Counted from the stretch's first letter, positions 34,801 to 47,549 are shown. The stretch: DNA of 64,000 bases from Epiperipatus broadwayi (GCA_028023455.1 JAQFVV010000030.1:4050501-4114500); one strand, 5' to 3'. Notes: generated by a model not told the origin, from the letters alone. A program made the numbers and translations.

Positions 34801-37000
34801 CATTTTGAATCTTCGAAATTATTTGCAGCATCTTTAAAAAAAATATTTTTTTTGACAGGAAAAAAAAAAGTGCATAAATTCTAATTAAGACTCGTATCAA
34901 AATCTACAATTGATTTTTTTATATATAAATCATGAGTTTCTAAAGGCAGTGCCTTGTCGTTACGGTCAGATCATTCTATTTTCAGCAATGTGTTTCATAT
35001 CTGCATATGAAAGACATTTCATTTCATTGATTACATTTTTAAGATAAGATATTTTTGACCGTCTCAATTTTTTTTTTAAAAATTTTGCCTTCCAAAATAT
35101 TTTGTAAAAACCTATTATGTCTTAAAATACGATCCAAAAACTTAATCTTTCTCATTGTTACTGTATTAAAATAAAATAACTGAATAATTATACACATCTT
35201 ATTGCATATTTATTCATGATCGCATACTCATAGTAAACTGTTGTCCTATCATATCCACGCACTTAAAAATGTTTTAGTAATCTGGTTTAAAAAAAAAATT
35301 TCCATTGACCTTTTTCGCTATTTTTTTTTTTTCAAGCACTCAGTTGACTGTTTTCTAGTCACGTGTATTGATTCAGCCACGTGATGATATTTAAGTGGTA
35401 TCGCTATTATGACTTATCAAAGTAAAAAAAAAATAATTAATGTTGATAGCAATTCTTCCAAGTTTAAGATAAGCTATGAAATTTTTTTTTTTTTTATGTG
35501 ATGAAGTAGAAGCATATTTTGTTTGAGAAAGAGACACATTCATGTTTATATGCTCACTAAGATTTGAATATATTCATTCATAAATATATTTTCAAATTTT
35601 ATTGTACCAATTTTTTTATTACTAATTATTTTTGAGTTAACTATTTTTGTTGATGACTTATTGTGTATAATTTTTAAATAAAATTGCATCATAGTTATAT
35701 TAAATAAACTTAATTTATAAATACTATATTTTAAAAAACATAACCAACTCTTTTTATATTCCAAATGACAATACAATTATAAATGATCCTAAATCATTAT
35801 TGACCTCATATTTAAAATAAGCATAATAATAAAAGTAGATAATTTTTAATGTCTAAACGTGTATCTTACATAGTAATTAATTAAATTGACATACTGCTAC
35901 ATCTCTAGCGCTCGTTATAATACTTAGCTGACAGCCAATCAGATATCAAGGATATCTGTCCAAATGACATCCAAACCCAAATACCCAACAAAGATTTTAC
36001 GAGAAAAGCCACTGTTATTTAAAATTAAATGTTTGTGCTGAAGTTAGAGTAACAACAAAAATATGGGTGTGTTTTTTATTTTAAAGAGTCACTTTTCATT
36101 TATTTAATTTGGAATAGATGTGTTAATATAAAAAATATTTTGAAAACTTTAATGAAATGTCACAAAAAGAAAAAAAATGCAATAAATATCAAATTTATTA
36201 TTAAAAATAACACAGAATTAACTTAGAAGATTTGCCTTTTAAAAATTAAGTTCTCTATTATATTTTAAAATAAATAATTGTCAGTGATTGGATAAATTCT
36301 GTTTCAGTTCATTAAAATATTTTTTAAAGAACTATATGTATTCTAGTAATATATTTTTAAACACATCATCATGTTCCGTCTTATTTTTATATAATAAATT
36401 CTTAATGGATAGGATTAAATAATTAAATTATTTATTACTCAGAGTTTATAAGAAGTTTGAATGCCAGAAACGACAAAGTTATAGCCATGATCCGCGGACA
36501 TGGCTCCAGGGACCACCACTTTAACTTTATCTTTGTACTAAACCAAGGAAGTCTTACAGAGAATTTACATATATATGATAGAAGTTATTCATTGCAGTAT
36601 TTTTTATTTATAAACTAATTGCTTATTGATAACACTTTAAAATTGTTTGTTTGATAATAGTTTAACAACTAAATGCTCACATGGGTATTTGATAAAGTTT
36701 AATAACTAAATACTTATTACAGATTTTATGAGTATATTCAGATATTTTTAAATAAAAAGCAAGGTTCAGTTTTAAAATAATATTTATTGGTTTAAATGTT
36801 TATTAAAACTATGAGAAAAATATTTACTGAGAAAACTGTAAACAAACTTTAATAAATAAATACTCTTGAATGCAAAGATTATATTATATAGAATAAACAT
36901 AATCATATTAAGAATATTTACTTGATTTCAAATAATATTAAATAGCAAAATTGTTTAATAGTGATATTTATTGAGTAAATTAAAAAAAGTAGCTGTATTT
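31871..37000. other. Long AT-rich tract, nothing firm
   Basis: No element ends or coding patterns found. Minor points: a G run at 33336-33345; two CACGTG hexamers at 35360-35365 and 35378-35383; a less AT-biased patch at 36470-36530 (GATCCGCGGACATGGCTCC); and degenerate AT-rich tandem similarity across 36600-36970 (TTTAATAACTAAATACTTATT type). The ORFs here are low complexity. Confidence 0.5.
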
Positions 37001-37330
37001 TTTTTAAATAACAACAACAAAAAAAAAAACCAAAGTTGAAAGGGGGGGGGGGTTGACAAATAATTTGTCATCACTGATCAAACCAAGTTGACGATTTCCA
37101 AAACTTCGTGCAACCTCAGACATTTTATTTGTCTCGTAATTTATGTGGCTTTTCGCGAGAGTTTTGGGAAAAGGTGCTTGGCCATGACCTTTTGCAATTT
37201 TTTCCACCTTCCAAAATTTGTAGGGAAGCTCGGCGACGGTCTTATAATTATTAGTATCAAATACTAGGTCGGGTAGGGGGTAAGAGCTTGAATTAAAATG
37301 GATATTACAATAGTTATGGCCACTTGAATT
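37001..37330 (-). other. Unrecognised open frame in less AT-biased DNA
   Basis: A 110-codon minus-strand frame (37004-37336). Its middle (about 37080-37300) has ordinary amino-acid composition including KFWKVEKIAKGHGQAPFPK, but the C-terminus is encoded by G and T runs and is meaningless as protein. It abuts the repeat-like island at 37330-37590. I recognise no domain. It may be part of an old repeat or an exon fragment. Confidence 0.25.
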
Positions 37331-37334
37331 TACC

Positions 37335-37590
37335 ACACACTCACATCATATGATAGCGACCTGTTAAGTGTGCGTATTCACATAGGGTTGCGAAGCACAT
37401 TAGCAAGCCGTAATATTGGTATGCAACGCCATATACGCCTGCAGCGGCTAATATGAACAGTACTGTTCTACAGGCCGTAAGTTTCTCTGCAAAAACACAG
37501 AAATATTGAGCCGTGGTAACAGCATATTTCTGGATTTTTAGCAGAGAAACAATGCCACCAAGCAGCTAGCCTGGCGTGCTGATTAGTACC
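37335..37590. repeat. GC-richer island with a long hairpin
   Basis: Much less AT-rich than its surroundings (GTTGCGAAGCACATTAGC, ACGCCTGCAGCGGC). A strong hairpin is formed by GTTTCTCTGCAAAAACACAG (37481 onward, to 37506) and its near-complement at 37523-37550. The sharp composition change on both sides suggests an inserted repeat rather than host sequence, but no termini or target duplication are evident. Confidence 0.5.
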
Positions 37591-38280
37591 ATAAATTGTT
37601 TAATAATTTAATTATCACTGATAGAATAATTATCAAATGGTTACACATTTTTTTCATGCTTTTTATTGATGCATTCATCTTTGATAAGTCTTTTTGTCAT
37701 ATGGAAGATATAAGTCAACTGGCTTTCACTTTGAACTTGCAGCATATTTTCAAAAATGAGATGTCAATCTAATGAAGCTAATATTATTTATTAAAATTTG
37801 AATTTGTTTTAGGAATATTCAGAATTATTTCTAATTAAATAAAAAATTGAACTTAATCCATTTCTTTATAATATTTTGATGCGAAAGACTATTTTTAATT
37901 GGAATCTTTATTTAACTTACTCTTTTAGTTCATGACGGTGGTTAATAACTTTAAATTTTTTCTTCATTCAGAATTTAAAAATGAATCTAATTTAAACTTT
38001 AATCCAGCCAGAAATAATTTTTGAAGCAAGTGATGTATCAATACAACCCATAAAATATTGTCAAACTTTACTAATTAATATTAGCTGTTAAATAAAAGAT
38101 AGTATTAGTTTGTACGAGTTTAATCTTAGCCTTCATAATGTTCTGTAAAGTTTAGAAGAAAATTGCAAGCTAGATGAATTTATGATTTTTTTTTAGTGTA
38201 GGTTTTAAATTAAAAAAAAAAACAGTTATTCCCAATAATTTTACAGTTTTATTAATTCCTTCAATTCTATCATTAAATAT
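37591..38280. other. AT-rich spacer
   Basis: Nothing recognised. Confidence 0.5.
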
Positions 38281-38290
38281 GTAGTTTGTA

Positions 38291-38399
38291 GTCAAGCATT
38301 GGTGATCAAGAGGTCAGCAACGGCTGCTTTACAAGCAGTTGTCCCGGGATAGCGAGTTCGCTTCCCGGCTGATGCTATGACACATGAGAAAAAAAAAAA
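38291..38399 (+). mobile_element. tRNA-derived SINE, copy 3
   Basis: Starts GTCAAGCATTGGTGATCAAG, with B box AGTTCGCTTCC, ending TGATGCTATGACACATGAG plus poly(A). GTAGTTTGTA flanks it at 38281-38290 and 38400-38409. The CTGC/GCAG hairpin with a TTTACAA loop would place TAC at the anticodon position, but the long region before the B box suggests a class II-like (long variable arm) tRNA ancestor, so I do not name the source tRNA. Confidence 0.93.
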
Positions 38400-38508
38400 G
38401 TAGTTTGTAGTTATTAGTTGCATGATTAATGGTTTGTAAGTCAGATCTATTATATTAGGAATAATTCACCCTTCTTTCATAATCATTGTTTGTTAGGTTG
38501 TTATATAC

Positions 38509-41234
38509 CAGTGGTGGCAAACCTTTTTCCATGTGCATGCCAATAATTTCCAAAAAAATATTTATTGAATGATTGGCGTGCCATACAGTTATTAAATCAA
38601 AATATAAACAACTTAATTATTGCAGTTTTTAAAAGTTTATAAAACAAAATAATAACAATAATGGAACAAAATTTCTAAATAAGCTAAATACAAGTGAATG
38701 ATGTTTATTTAAGAAGAGCACAAGTTGAATAAAATGTAATAGTAAATAATTAATAGTATTTAAGCAAAATTTGGAAATAAACATATAAAATCAACATAAA
38801 TAGATATTATTTAATGATATTTTTGCTGTTGTACATTGGATGCCAAATATTTTACATCTGGTTCATATTTTGTCATTTTTAATAATGTACATGCTGAATT
38901 AGATTCAGCTGTCATTCTATTTCTCGAAATGTCTTTAATTAAATTCATTTCAGAAAACAATGATTCACATGCATATGTAAAGGAAAAAATTGATAATAAA
39001 ACGGTCACTAATTTTTTTGAACAATTACATGATTCAGGGATAGCATTCCAGACAAACAATAGTTCCTCTTCAGCATTCTTTTTTACATATATCCAATAAT
39101 TGATCATTTTCCTTGTTAACTCATTCCTCAAGTCAACAAATTTCTGTTTCCATAGAGAACGGGATTGAAAATTGATTGATTGCATTTTCATATCTTTCAA
39201 ATTAAGCCACTCAAAAATTTCTAACTTGATGTTATGTTTGGGCATAAAATAAATTTTTGATATTTCTGAAAATTGTCTGAGCTATGTAAATCTTAAAAAA
39301 ATTCATCAATTATTGATTGAATAACAGTGCAAAAGTCTTACATCAATTTTACTTGATCTGGTTTCTCATGAGATTCTAAATCAGTCAAGGACTTTTTTTA
39401 GATTTCGAAAATATTTGAACATGTAAGAAATAACATCATGGTTGGAAATTTGTAATTGAACTTCAAATGCTTTGATCAAATCAAACATGACAACAATTGT
39501 CTTATTATAATCCTGCAGTTTCACATTTAATTCATTTAGATGTGAACACGTAGCAGTAAAAAACATTAATTTTGAAAGCCATTCAACATCCATTAATTCA
39601 TTATATTTTTCAGTGATTTTCTCGTTACGTAAAAATAATCGTATTTTTTTTTAAGCACTTAATGAATCTTTGAAGAACTTTTCCTCAACTTAACCATCAG
39701 GCATTGTTGTACATAAATAAACCATTATATACTGAGTTCATCTCACTCAATGTGTAGATATGAAATTGATTAACTTAGTCACAAGGTTCATAATATCATC
39801 CAGTGACTTAAAGCTGACCTTCATGCATAAATCTGCTGATGTATAATGTAATGAAACCCCAAAATTGAATGTCTAATACTATTGATAAATAAAATGATAA
39901 AACTATTTTCATTTCCAATCATAACCACCTGTAGTTACTATTGATACAATTTTGGCAATATCTATGTTGTTTAATGTCTATTCCTTTTATTGTTGTTATT
40001 GATGAGGTTAAACTGATCAATTCTTCTTTGGTATTATTTCCAACACAGTAGTGAATAAAAATAGCCAAACAAGCTAATCCATTTATGTCTGTACTTTCCA
40101 TCAAAGCAGAGAGAAATTAAACTAAAAGATTTTATATCTCTTTTTTGTCGGTACGTTATGTTGTTAGCCATTTTCAGGATTCTTTCTTTAAATGTATTTC
40201 TAGTCGATGATAAATCTTTTATGCTCTGAATAATTTTTGCTTTGTTTTCAAAATCTTTAAAAAGAATTGGTGCACATCTCATCCAAGCTTCTTTCATATA
40301 TTCTCCATCATTAAAAGGTTTGGCAATTACATTTGAAATTAAAAAAAAATAACAGCAATTATATTTGAATGATTTTCGATAAATTTCATTATAGATATTA
40401 ATTGAATATTTATATTTTTAAATCCTTGGGTAATATATTCCTTTTGTTTATCTTTACTTTTTTCACAGAGCGATTTATGATTGGTCTCATAATGCCGTTT
40501 TGTTCTCTATACAACTATTCCAGAATATAAAACACGCATTATCCTGGTGCCTTTGTTAATCATTCCGTACTCATCAGTCCACCAATTTTGAAATTTTCTA
40601 CGGCTTGATAATTTTTGTTTTTTATTTTCACTAATCATATTAATATAATGGTAACAAATTTATTTAAATGAGCTTTATGAATTTTATAAATCAAAGATTT
40701 ATCATTTCACTTTTACAGCAAAACTTCAAGCCAAAAAAAAAAAAAACATCATTTGATGGCATTGATTTCACATTTCTGTTCCTTTGTTCGTGATTTGGAT
40801 TACATTAAAAAATGAATGGTGTCAACATGATTACAAAAAAAGATTAGAACAGAAAATCATTTTATTACTTTTACTTTAGATTTGAAAAAACTTACTTCCA
40901 AGAGTTATAAAATATTTTGCTGAGTTTACTTTCTAGTTTTATTAAAATAATTTGATAGGTTTATAGAAAATGATACCACAGTATACCAGTACCGCTTTAT
41001 TTGACTTAAAATATCATAATTTATTGCTTCTAATCAGAGTTCATTTATAAATAGAATTCTAATACCTTATATTTATTTATTTTACCTTTAGTTTACAGTT
41101 AATTTTTATTAGTACAGATTTTAGCAACAAAAAAAATATTGAAGAAAATTATGATATATAAATAGTTCAAGCATGCCAGTAAAAAAATCGAACATGCCAT
41201 CTGTGGTACGCGTGCCATAGGTCCGCCATCACTG
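38509..41234 (-). mobile_element. hAT DNA transposon with decayed transposase
   Basis: The termini are CAGTGGTGGCAAACCTTTT at 38509 and, inverted, CAGTGATGGCGGACCTAT at 41234, matching at most positions. An exact 8-bp target duplication TTATATAC lies at 38501-38508 and 41235-41242, the length expected for hAT. The 2,726-bp interior encodes a broken transposase on the minus strand. The element inserted once as a complete unit and then decayed in place. Confidence 0.95.
38811..40640 (-). pseudogene. hAT-family transposase (GTF2IRD2/ZBED-like), broken
   Basis: Domains read in order on the minus strand. A BED-like N-terminal piece with KFQNWWTDEYG is near 40600-40560, followed by CEKSKDKQK-type sequence (about 40475-40445). 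A middle region has MKEAWMRCAPILFKDF (40297 down) and ISLCFDGK-like text near 40105, close to the catalytic region. The C-terminal hAT dimerisation domain is well preserved in the 144-codon frame 39245-38811, with FSFTYACESLFSEMN and NRMTAESNSACTLLKM, then KYEPDVKYLAS. Frameshifts at about 40070, 39600 and 39300 and several stops separate the pieces, so no active enzyme is made. In this family the protein binds the terminal repeats and cuts DNA by a DDE mechanism. Confidence 0.85.
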
Positions 41235-41244
41235 TTATATACTA

Positions 41245-43145
41245 TTGTAAAAGAATATAAGCACAGTGATCCATACCTACTGAAGGATTTTTGGTGATCT
41301 TTTTTGAAATATATTATTAGATGAGAAAATTGTTTTAATTTAGTAATATCTGTTAATATCTCTTACATTTTATGAGAGGCAATTTGTCTTTTCTGATCTC
41401 AAAAGATGTCAAAGAATAAAGAATCACTGCAAATGAGTAAAATATTTCTCTTGTTAATATTTAATTGTATGACAAGATGTTCAATGTGAGCATTTTTTAA
41501 AATAGTAGCATGGAATTAAGCAATAGAATACAAAAAATACTAAGAAATTTGTTTTAAAAAACATTTGCATCGTATCCCCCATGTATTGCCAAGCAGCTTT
41601 CCTGTTCCAAAAAATTATTTTAGATTTGAACTTTGATAGATTAAAAAAAGGCAAAAAACTAGCGTTTACCATCACCCTTCAAGTAACATGAAGTATAGTT
41701 GTGTTTAATTTAATGTTGCTGAAGATTACATTTAGTATACTTTCCTTTTGTTTAGATGGAAAATTGAACTCGCTTTAGTTTTGGATTAGAGATAGATGAA
41801 AAATTATATCACCAAAACAACATTCAACTAATAAAAGAAAGGAAAGAAATAGAACTTATTTCGTAAAGTATATGCACATCCATGTGCAAAAGAATTATAT
41901 ATACAATGAAGGAATTAGTAATATATCAATAAATTATTTTTTGTATAAAGAAATTGTTCAGTGACTTGTTTAGGCATTATTATGAATTTTTAATTTTCAT
42001 GTATAAGTAGTTTGTGGTAAAGAGTGATGTGTTAAATAGGGGTATACCTGTATTATGGCTTTGCATTTTATTTTATTTACAGGTGATATATTTTATATAT
42101 TTCTATAAAAAATTATGATTAATTTTTCTCCCCATCTTGTTATATAAAGGATGGTGTATACACTTTCTTAAATGCATATCATTGGTTGCTTAGTTGAAGT
42201 TAATTTTTTCACAGTGGCAAGTAAAAAAAGAGATCTATTCTTTAGTTATATCAAGCATTAGATATCTGTTGGTTAAAGTTTAAGAAGATCCAAATTCTAT
42301 TGTTTTTTTTCCAATTTAAATGGTCATCTTAATGGCATCCATTAAGACAGTCAAAAAGAAGTTCTTTTTTATAGTTTCACTTAAAATTACTTTTTTGTTT
42401 TGATTAGTGGTAGTTTGTAAAGATTTCACACTTACTGTATTTAAAAAAATGTGAAAAAAATATTTAAAAAAAACACTAATTTGTAAATATTTTCAAGATA
42501 AATCAAATAATGAATTGTCTAAAGATCACCAGCATCATGCATGCAGAAAATTATATATGTACAAACAAATTGATCATTTAAGGGTTTCTATTTTTAAATA
42601 ATCTTTTGAAAGATTTGTGATTTGTGGCAGTGATTAATTGGGAAGATAACAAAATTGTTAGTTTCTACAGTAAAGTAGAAATAAAACCAGATTGGACAAT
42701 CATTTTCTCTTGTTATATTGTTCTAAAGTTGATTCTATACTTGATTTCCTATTGTTTTTGTTTTAAGATAAGAAGATGAAATATCTTTGTGGGTTTTTAT
42801 ATACATATATTTTTATATGATCCCTAGGTCATGTAATAATAGTTCCTATAATCTGTAACTATAGTATTGATTAGTATCTTTTGAAATCCTCTTTATAAAA
42901 CCACTATCAGATCAGAGCATTAATTGTTTATTTTATATAATATAAAAACTTAATCTATAAATCTTGAATCTAAATATTTTCATTTATGCTTTTAAGAAAA
43001 GTTATATTAATTTCTTTTTTTTTTTATATATGTTTCATTTTTTTCTGATATTCACCTAGTTTTTAAAGCGTTTTTTTATTATTATTAAGCATTAAAGGTT
43101 TTAAGACATTTATTTTGTATAGCACTATGTTTTTATAAACTGTAA
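41245..43145. other. AT-rich DNA, nothing recognised
   Basis: No element ends or coding pattern. The ORF at 41481-41675 (minus) has no motif. Confidence 0.5.
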
Positions 43146-43150
43146 TATTA

Positions 43151-43544
43151 ATAAGTCAATAAGCTAATGCACATGTGCTTGTAGTTTTAACTATAAATGA
43201 ATACTCTCACTTTCCAAACTCAAGATAAAGTCTTTGTGAAAAGATAGAATGAATCCACCTATCTTTTCGACACAAACATTTATGTATAGGCAAATCGTAA
43301 GTATTTGGAAATGATAGCGTCATTCATTCAGGCATAGTAAAAAGTAATTTAAAGTGATCGATTATCATCTTCACGCTCTCATTTCCAAATACTTAAGATT
43401 TGCCCATACATAAATGTTTGGGTTGAAAAGATAGATGGATTCATTCTATCTTTTCACAAAGACTTTATCTTGTGTTTGGAAAGTGAGAGTATTTATTTAT
43501 AGATAAATCTACAAAGTGTATATACATTAGCTTATTGGCTTATT
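43151..43544. mobile_element. Foldback element
   Basis: Long arms pair from AATAAGTCAATAAGCTAATG at the left to its complement CATTAGCTTATTGGCTTATT at the right. The arms include AATACTCTCACTTTCCAAAC, AAAGTCTTTGTGAAAAGATAG and TTCCAAATACTTA-type segments and their complements. A spacer of about 70 bp separates them. The hinge motif seen in other foldbacks is not evident. No target duplication is clear. Confidence 0.88.
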
Positions 43545-44085
43545 AAAAGTTTTACCAAATAATTACTAGCTTATTAAAGTTATTTGGAAAGATGATCTTA
43601 ATTTGAGGAGTGATTTAAATAGTGAAACTATATCTTTAGTTAGTGGTAACTGATCTATTTAATAGCTTCTTATATATAATTTTTGTAAAGAGATTTGCCT
43701 TTTGATAGCTGATGGGAAATATTTGAAACAGTGGGAAATCACTGCGAGGAAGTGGATTTGAGTATGCCAGTAGTATTTATTTGCATATCTAAAAATTTAC
43801 GGGAGTATTTTTTATCAAACAGAGGAGTATAGTAGCATTTAGTAGTAGAATATGGTTAATGCTAAGGAAGCTTTTTTTAAGAATATTTTCATCACAACCA
43901 CAATTAATGCCAACCAGCTAGCTGTCCAAGAAGATTACAGTATAAAAAAAAATTCCACAAGTAAATTAAATTAATCGTAAAATGCTTTAGAGTTAGAAAA
44001 TTTTGGTTTCAAAATTATTACAATTTATTATTATTAATTAAATTACATATATTTTTACAAAAAATAAATCTTTATCCTAGTTAAG
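43545..44085. other. AT-rich spacer
   Basis: Nothing recognised. Confidence 0.5.
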
Positions 44086-44087
44086 AA

Positions 44088-44314
44088 ACATATATATATA
44101 TTTCTTATAACACTTCTTTCATATACACATCAATGCCAACAAATTTTCTTAACCTTCTTCATTTTCCTTTTTTTTTAATTAAAGTAGAGAAGCAGATTAG
44201 AGCTCTGATGAAGACTGCTGGACAGTCAAAACTGTAAGGAAAATAAAGAAGGTTAAGAAAATTGGTTTGCATTGATGTGTATATGAAAGAAGTGTTATAA
44301 GAAATATATATATG
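44088..44314. mobile_element. Foldback element with hammerhead-like hinge
   Basis: The left arm (ATATATATATTTCTTATAAC, then CACATCAATGCCAAC) pairs with the right arm ending TTATAAGAAATATATATAT. At the centre, the plus strand reads AGCTCTGATGA (44198-44208), A, a GACTG/CAGTC hairpin with loop CTGGA, then AAAAC. The CTGATGA-hairpin-GAAAC order matches the hammerhead core except for the extra A after CTGATGA and the G-to-A change. I found no convincing stem I. Confidence 0.85.
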
Positions 44315-45475
44315 ATTATATGAAGATATGCAAAGAAAGTGAAAGAGAAGAATAAGAGAATATAGTTAAGAAACACAAACTATTATTTTAAAAACTTTAA
44401 TGAAATATATTTATCAATCTTTTTCAAAATCCCTTGTGACCTTAATTCTGAAGTTTTTCAGTTCTTAATATGCTCTCTTAATATTAGTACACATTCAACA
44501 TTAAATGAAGGTTGTATGTTAAAACTTTTAATACATCTATTCTGCCTAATTTCTGTGGTGACCTTTTCTTCTAGCATTGTGTGTATTCTTGAAGAAACTA
44601 CTATTAAGATTATTCTTACATTTCTTTATATTTTTCATCTTTAGTTATCTCTTCTTTGCTAACACTATAAGCACTATCTTTTAGAATGCCACACTTAATG
44701 ATAGAATTTTACGTAATTTGGAATATTTTTTTCTAATAAAAAATTGTGATTATCAAAATAGATATAAGAACTATTTATATTCTGACTTTTTTTTCTATCT
44801 TCAAAATTTCCTCAGAAATCTTAAACCTATTGACAGTTTTATAATCCAATTTTTATACTTTATTTTTGACATGTAATTTGCCCATATATTTCTTGTTATT
44901 TTGTTTATAATTTGTATGTTGTTCTTTAAAGTAACTATATACATTAGAATCTCTTATAAATCTTTGCGCAAATATTTATTGTGACATTTTTTTAATCATT
45001 TCTTGATGATTTTATTGTTTTACTTTGTTAATACCATTTAAAAGAACTCGCTGCCATAAGATTTAACTTAAAATGATCTTTTAAAGATGTTTATGTATTA
45101 GCACAAGAAGGATTAATATTTTGCATAATTTTTGATGCTTAAGTATTGTTCCTTCACTCTCTTAGCTGGGCGTTTTTTGGTTAATTATCTATTTTCAGGA
45201 GCGTCGAAGTATTTGTTTTTTGTTTTTTTTTTTCAAAATTATTTTATCAAACGTGTTACTTGTTAAATTTAAAAAATATTAAGAAATCTAATATAAATTC
45301 TTGTTAATTTTAAAAACTATTAATTTTTTTTTATAAATGCCATTCACAACAAATTATTTTTTTATCCATATTATAACGTACAAACCATTAATATATTGCG
45401 AACATTGTCATGATTTTTTTTATGCTTAGCATTCGTTCAAGTTCTTAGTTAATTATTTTTCCTAACCTTTTGCAA
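44315..45475. other. AT-rich DNA, nothing recognised
   Basis: No structure or coding pattern. Confidence 0.5.
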
Positions 45476-45478
45476 AAA

Positions 45479-45625
45479 TGATTAAAATTTTGAATTTATC
45501 ATTGACAGAAGAAGATGCAGTGAAGTATTTTCAAAAGTATTTACTAATATTCCCTGTACGAAAAATGTCCGCTAATGGGCGTGATATGAAATTTTGTGTG
45601 CGAACGGAGATAATGCCAGTATAAT
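45479..45625 (+). pseudogene. Possible ISXO2/Merlin-type transposase N-terminal fragment
   Basis: An ATG-started frame of 48 codons ends in TAA at 45623-45625. It reads LTEEDAVKYFQKYLLIFPVR, then KMSANGRDMKFCVR. This resembles the N-terminus of ISXO2/Merlin transposases, where a helical segment (A-x2-F-L/F-Q) precedes a zinc-ribbon of the form C-x-N-G-H-x-M-K. The first Cys is Ser and the His is Arg here, and the later W-R-C part is missing, so the ribbon would not bind zinc. A donor-like GAAGTGAGTA follows at about 45639. It could alternatively be an unrelated host exon. Confidence 0.33.
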
Positions 45626-45644
45626 TTCAAAACATGTTTGAAGT

Positions 45645-46990
45645 GAGTATTCTTTCATCATGTTTTTTATTTTATTACAGTTATATTAAATTTTCTTTAA
45701 TTACAACCATTTGGAGTTTTGTGTAATTTATTGTTTTTATATTCATCTTAAAAAAAAAAAAAATTCAACAAAATATTTAAAACAATAATCATTTAAAAAA
45801 ATCAGTGATATTGTTTAAAACATGATGCCCCGGAAATGCATAATTAACCAAAAAATGCTCAGCGAAGAGAGCAAGGGAACAATGCATATGAATCTAATTT
45901 TTTTTGTCAATAAACTTATATTTTCTCTATGATGGGTAATAGTCAGGTTGTAGATATAAACTTTGCATTAATATTAAGTGCTATTTCATTGTATGAATGT
46001 TATTAATTGGTGGTTTGACTTGTGTAAGTTATGGTTTATTCTTTTTAAAATATTACATCTGAATCTAAAAATTCTATTTAGTCAAGAATGTTTGTTTTTG
46101 ATTTAGACAGTCATTAGTTTTATTAAAAATATATAAATAATATAAAATAACATAGAACATACTTCTAAGTTTTAGTGAAAAAATTTTCTTTTTAAAACTA
46201 TTAAGTAAGTATCCAAAAATCATTTTAAAAATTTTTAATTCTTGATTTAGTAAATTTTTTATTACTATTTATTTTTAAGGGTTCTAAAAATATTTGACAA
46301 ATCTTTACTAACATTTAATTGAATAGGTTATGGTTAAAATAAACTATTGACAATTTCAAGTTTGTGATAAGTTCACTGTTGGGCATTAATGATGTACATA
46401 AATTAATCTCTTAAACCTGATTAGAATATAACATTAATCAAAATTAATATTTAAACTGATCTTGTGAATTATAACAAATGTGTTGTAAATGAAACACCAA
46501 ATTGGCATTGGTGTATTTAAGATAGTCGAAATATCAGTAACAGCTGTGGAGGGGAGTTATTTTTGGAAGCTTTAGTCTTCTACTAAAAATAAAACTTGGC
46601 AGAGGAAGACTTTTTTGATGAACTGTTTTTTAACTGTATATTTAATTGAAATTTAATTTATGCATATAATGAAAAAAAGAAATGTCTTAATTTTATTTTA
46701 TTTTTCCTTTGAAAATGGATTTATTTGAGAAAATGGACATTATCTACATATAAAAACATATATATATATTTATGGCAAATTTTAATTCAACTATGAATAT
46801 TAAGGCATGTTTTAATATATACAGGTAAATCATGGATTCATATTACAATCATACTTTTTGATTTATAATTATTGTTTTGACTCTCCTCCAATTAACCCAA
46901 ATTATTATGATACATTTATCATCTAAAATAATCGACACTCATTTGCCAAACAATAGCAAATAATTAATTGGGTTGACTATAGTCCTGCTA
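45645..46990. other. AT-rich DNA, nothing recognised
   Basis: One less AT-biased patch at 45825-45900 (GATGCCCCGGAAATGC, CAGCGAAGAGAGCAAGG). No gene supported. Confidence 0.45.
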
Positions 46991-46994
46991 TTTG

Positions 46995-47103
46995 CAAAAT
47001 CCATGCCTGCATGTGATCTGAAAAAATTTCAGATTCATGTGGTCTGGACTGCAGTCTCAGTAGTGAATGGGAGATAATGCACTAACCACTGTGCTGCTAG
47101 GGA
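46995..47103 (-). ncRNA. tRNA-like SINE head, partial
   Basis: On the minus strand CCTAGCAGCACAGTGGTTAG, continuing TGCATTATCTCCC, has the A-box and D-arm order of a tRNA. The B box is not clear in the following CTGAGACTGCAGTCC. It shares GTGGTTAGTGCAT-type text with the relic at 16868-16935, so the two may descend from similar tRNA-derived elements. Confidence 0.4.
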
Positions 47104-47287
47104 TTTTATAGTATGAAATGTTTCTGTCTAAAATAAGAAAATAGATAAATGCTGTGTCCACTCTTAATTTTAATTTATGATTATCGCTATAATGATATTT
47201 TATGGATTATAAATATATAATATTGTTATACTTTAATACAATCATTTAGTAATATTTAATTTTATTTACTAGCATAGAGATAGTATG

Positions 47288-47547
47288 TAATTAAGCAGTA
47301 AGGATTTTTCATCTTAACATATGCACTGTACTCTTAAACTGAGATACTTTATATTGGCCTATATAATTAAAAATTACATTTGAGGATAAGACGACTACTT
47401 TTATCCTTTCAAAAGTCTCTATCTTGTGTCTTAGTTCAAGAGTTTTCTCAATATTCAACAAGACATCATTGAAATATTATAAAAAAAAAAAAAACAGTGT
47501 GGTTCATATGGTAAGATGAAAAATCTTTATTGCTTAATTATAATCAT
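47288..47547. mobile_element. Foldback element
   Basis: TAATTAAGCAGTAAGGATTT through CATCTTAACATATG (47288 onward) pairs with CATATGGTAAGATGAAAAAT...TTGCTTAATTA (about 47508-47543). Further in, ACTCTTAAACTGAGATAC (about 47332) pairs with GTGTCTTAGTTCAAGAGT (about 47436). The centre has a GGATAA/TTATCC-type hairpin. An A run separates the inner and outer right arm. No target duplication is clear. Confidence 0.75.
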
Positions 47548-47549
47548 TT

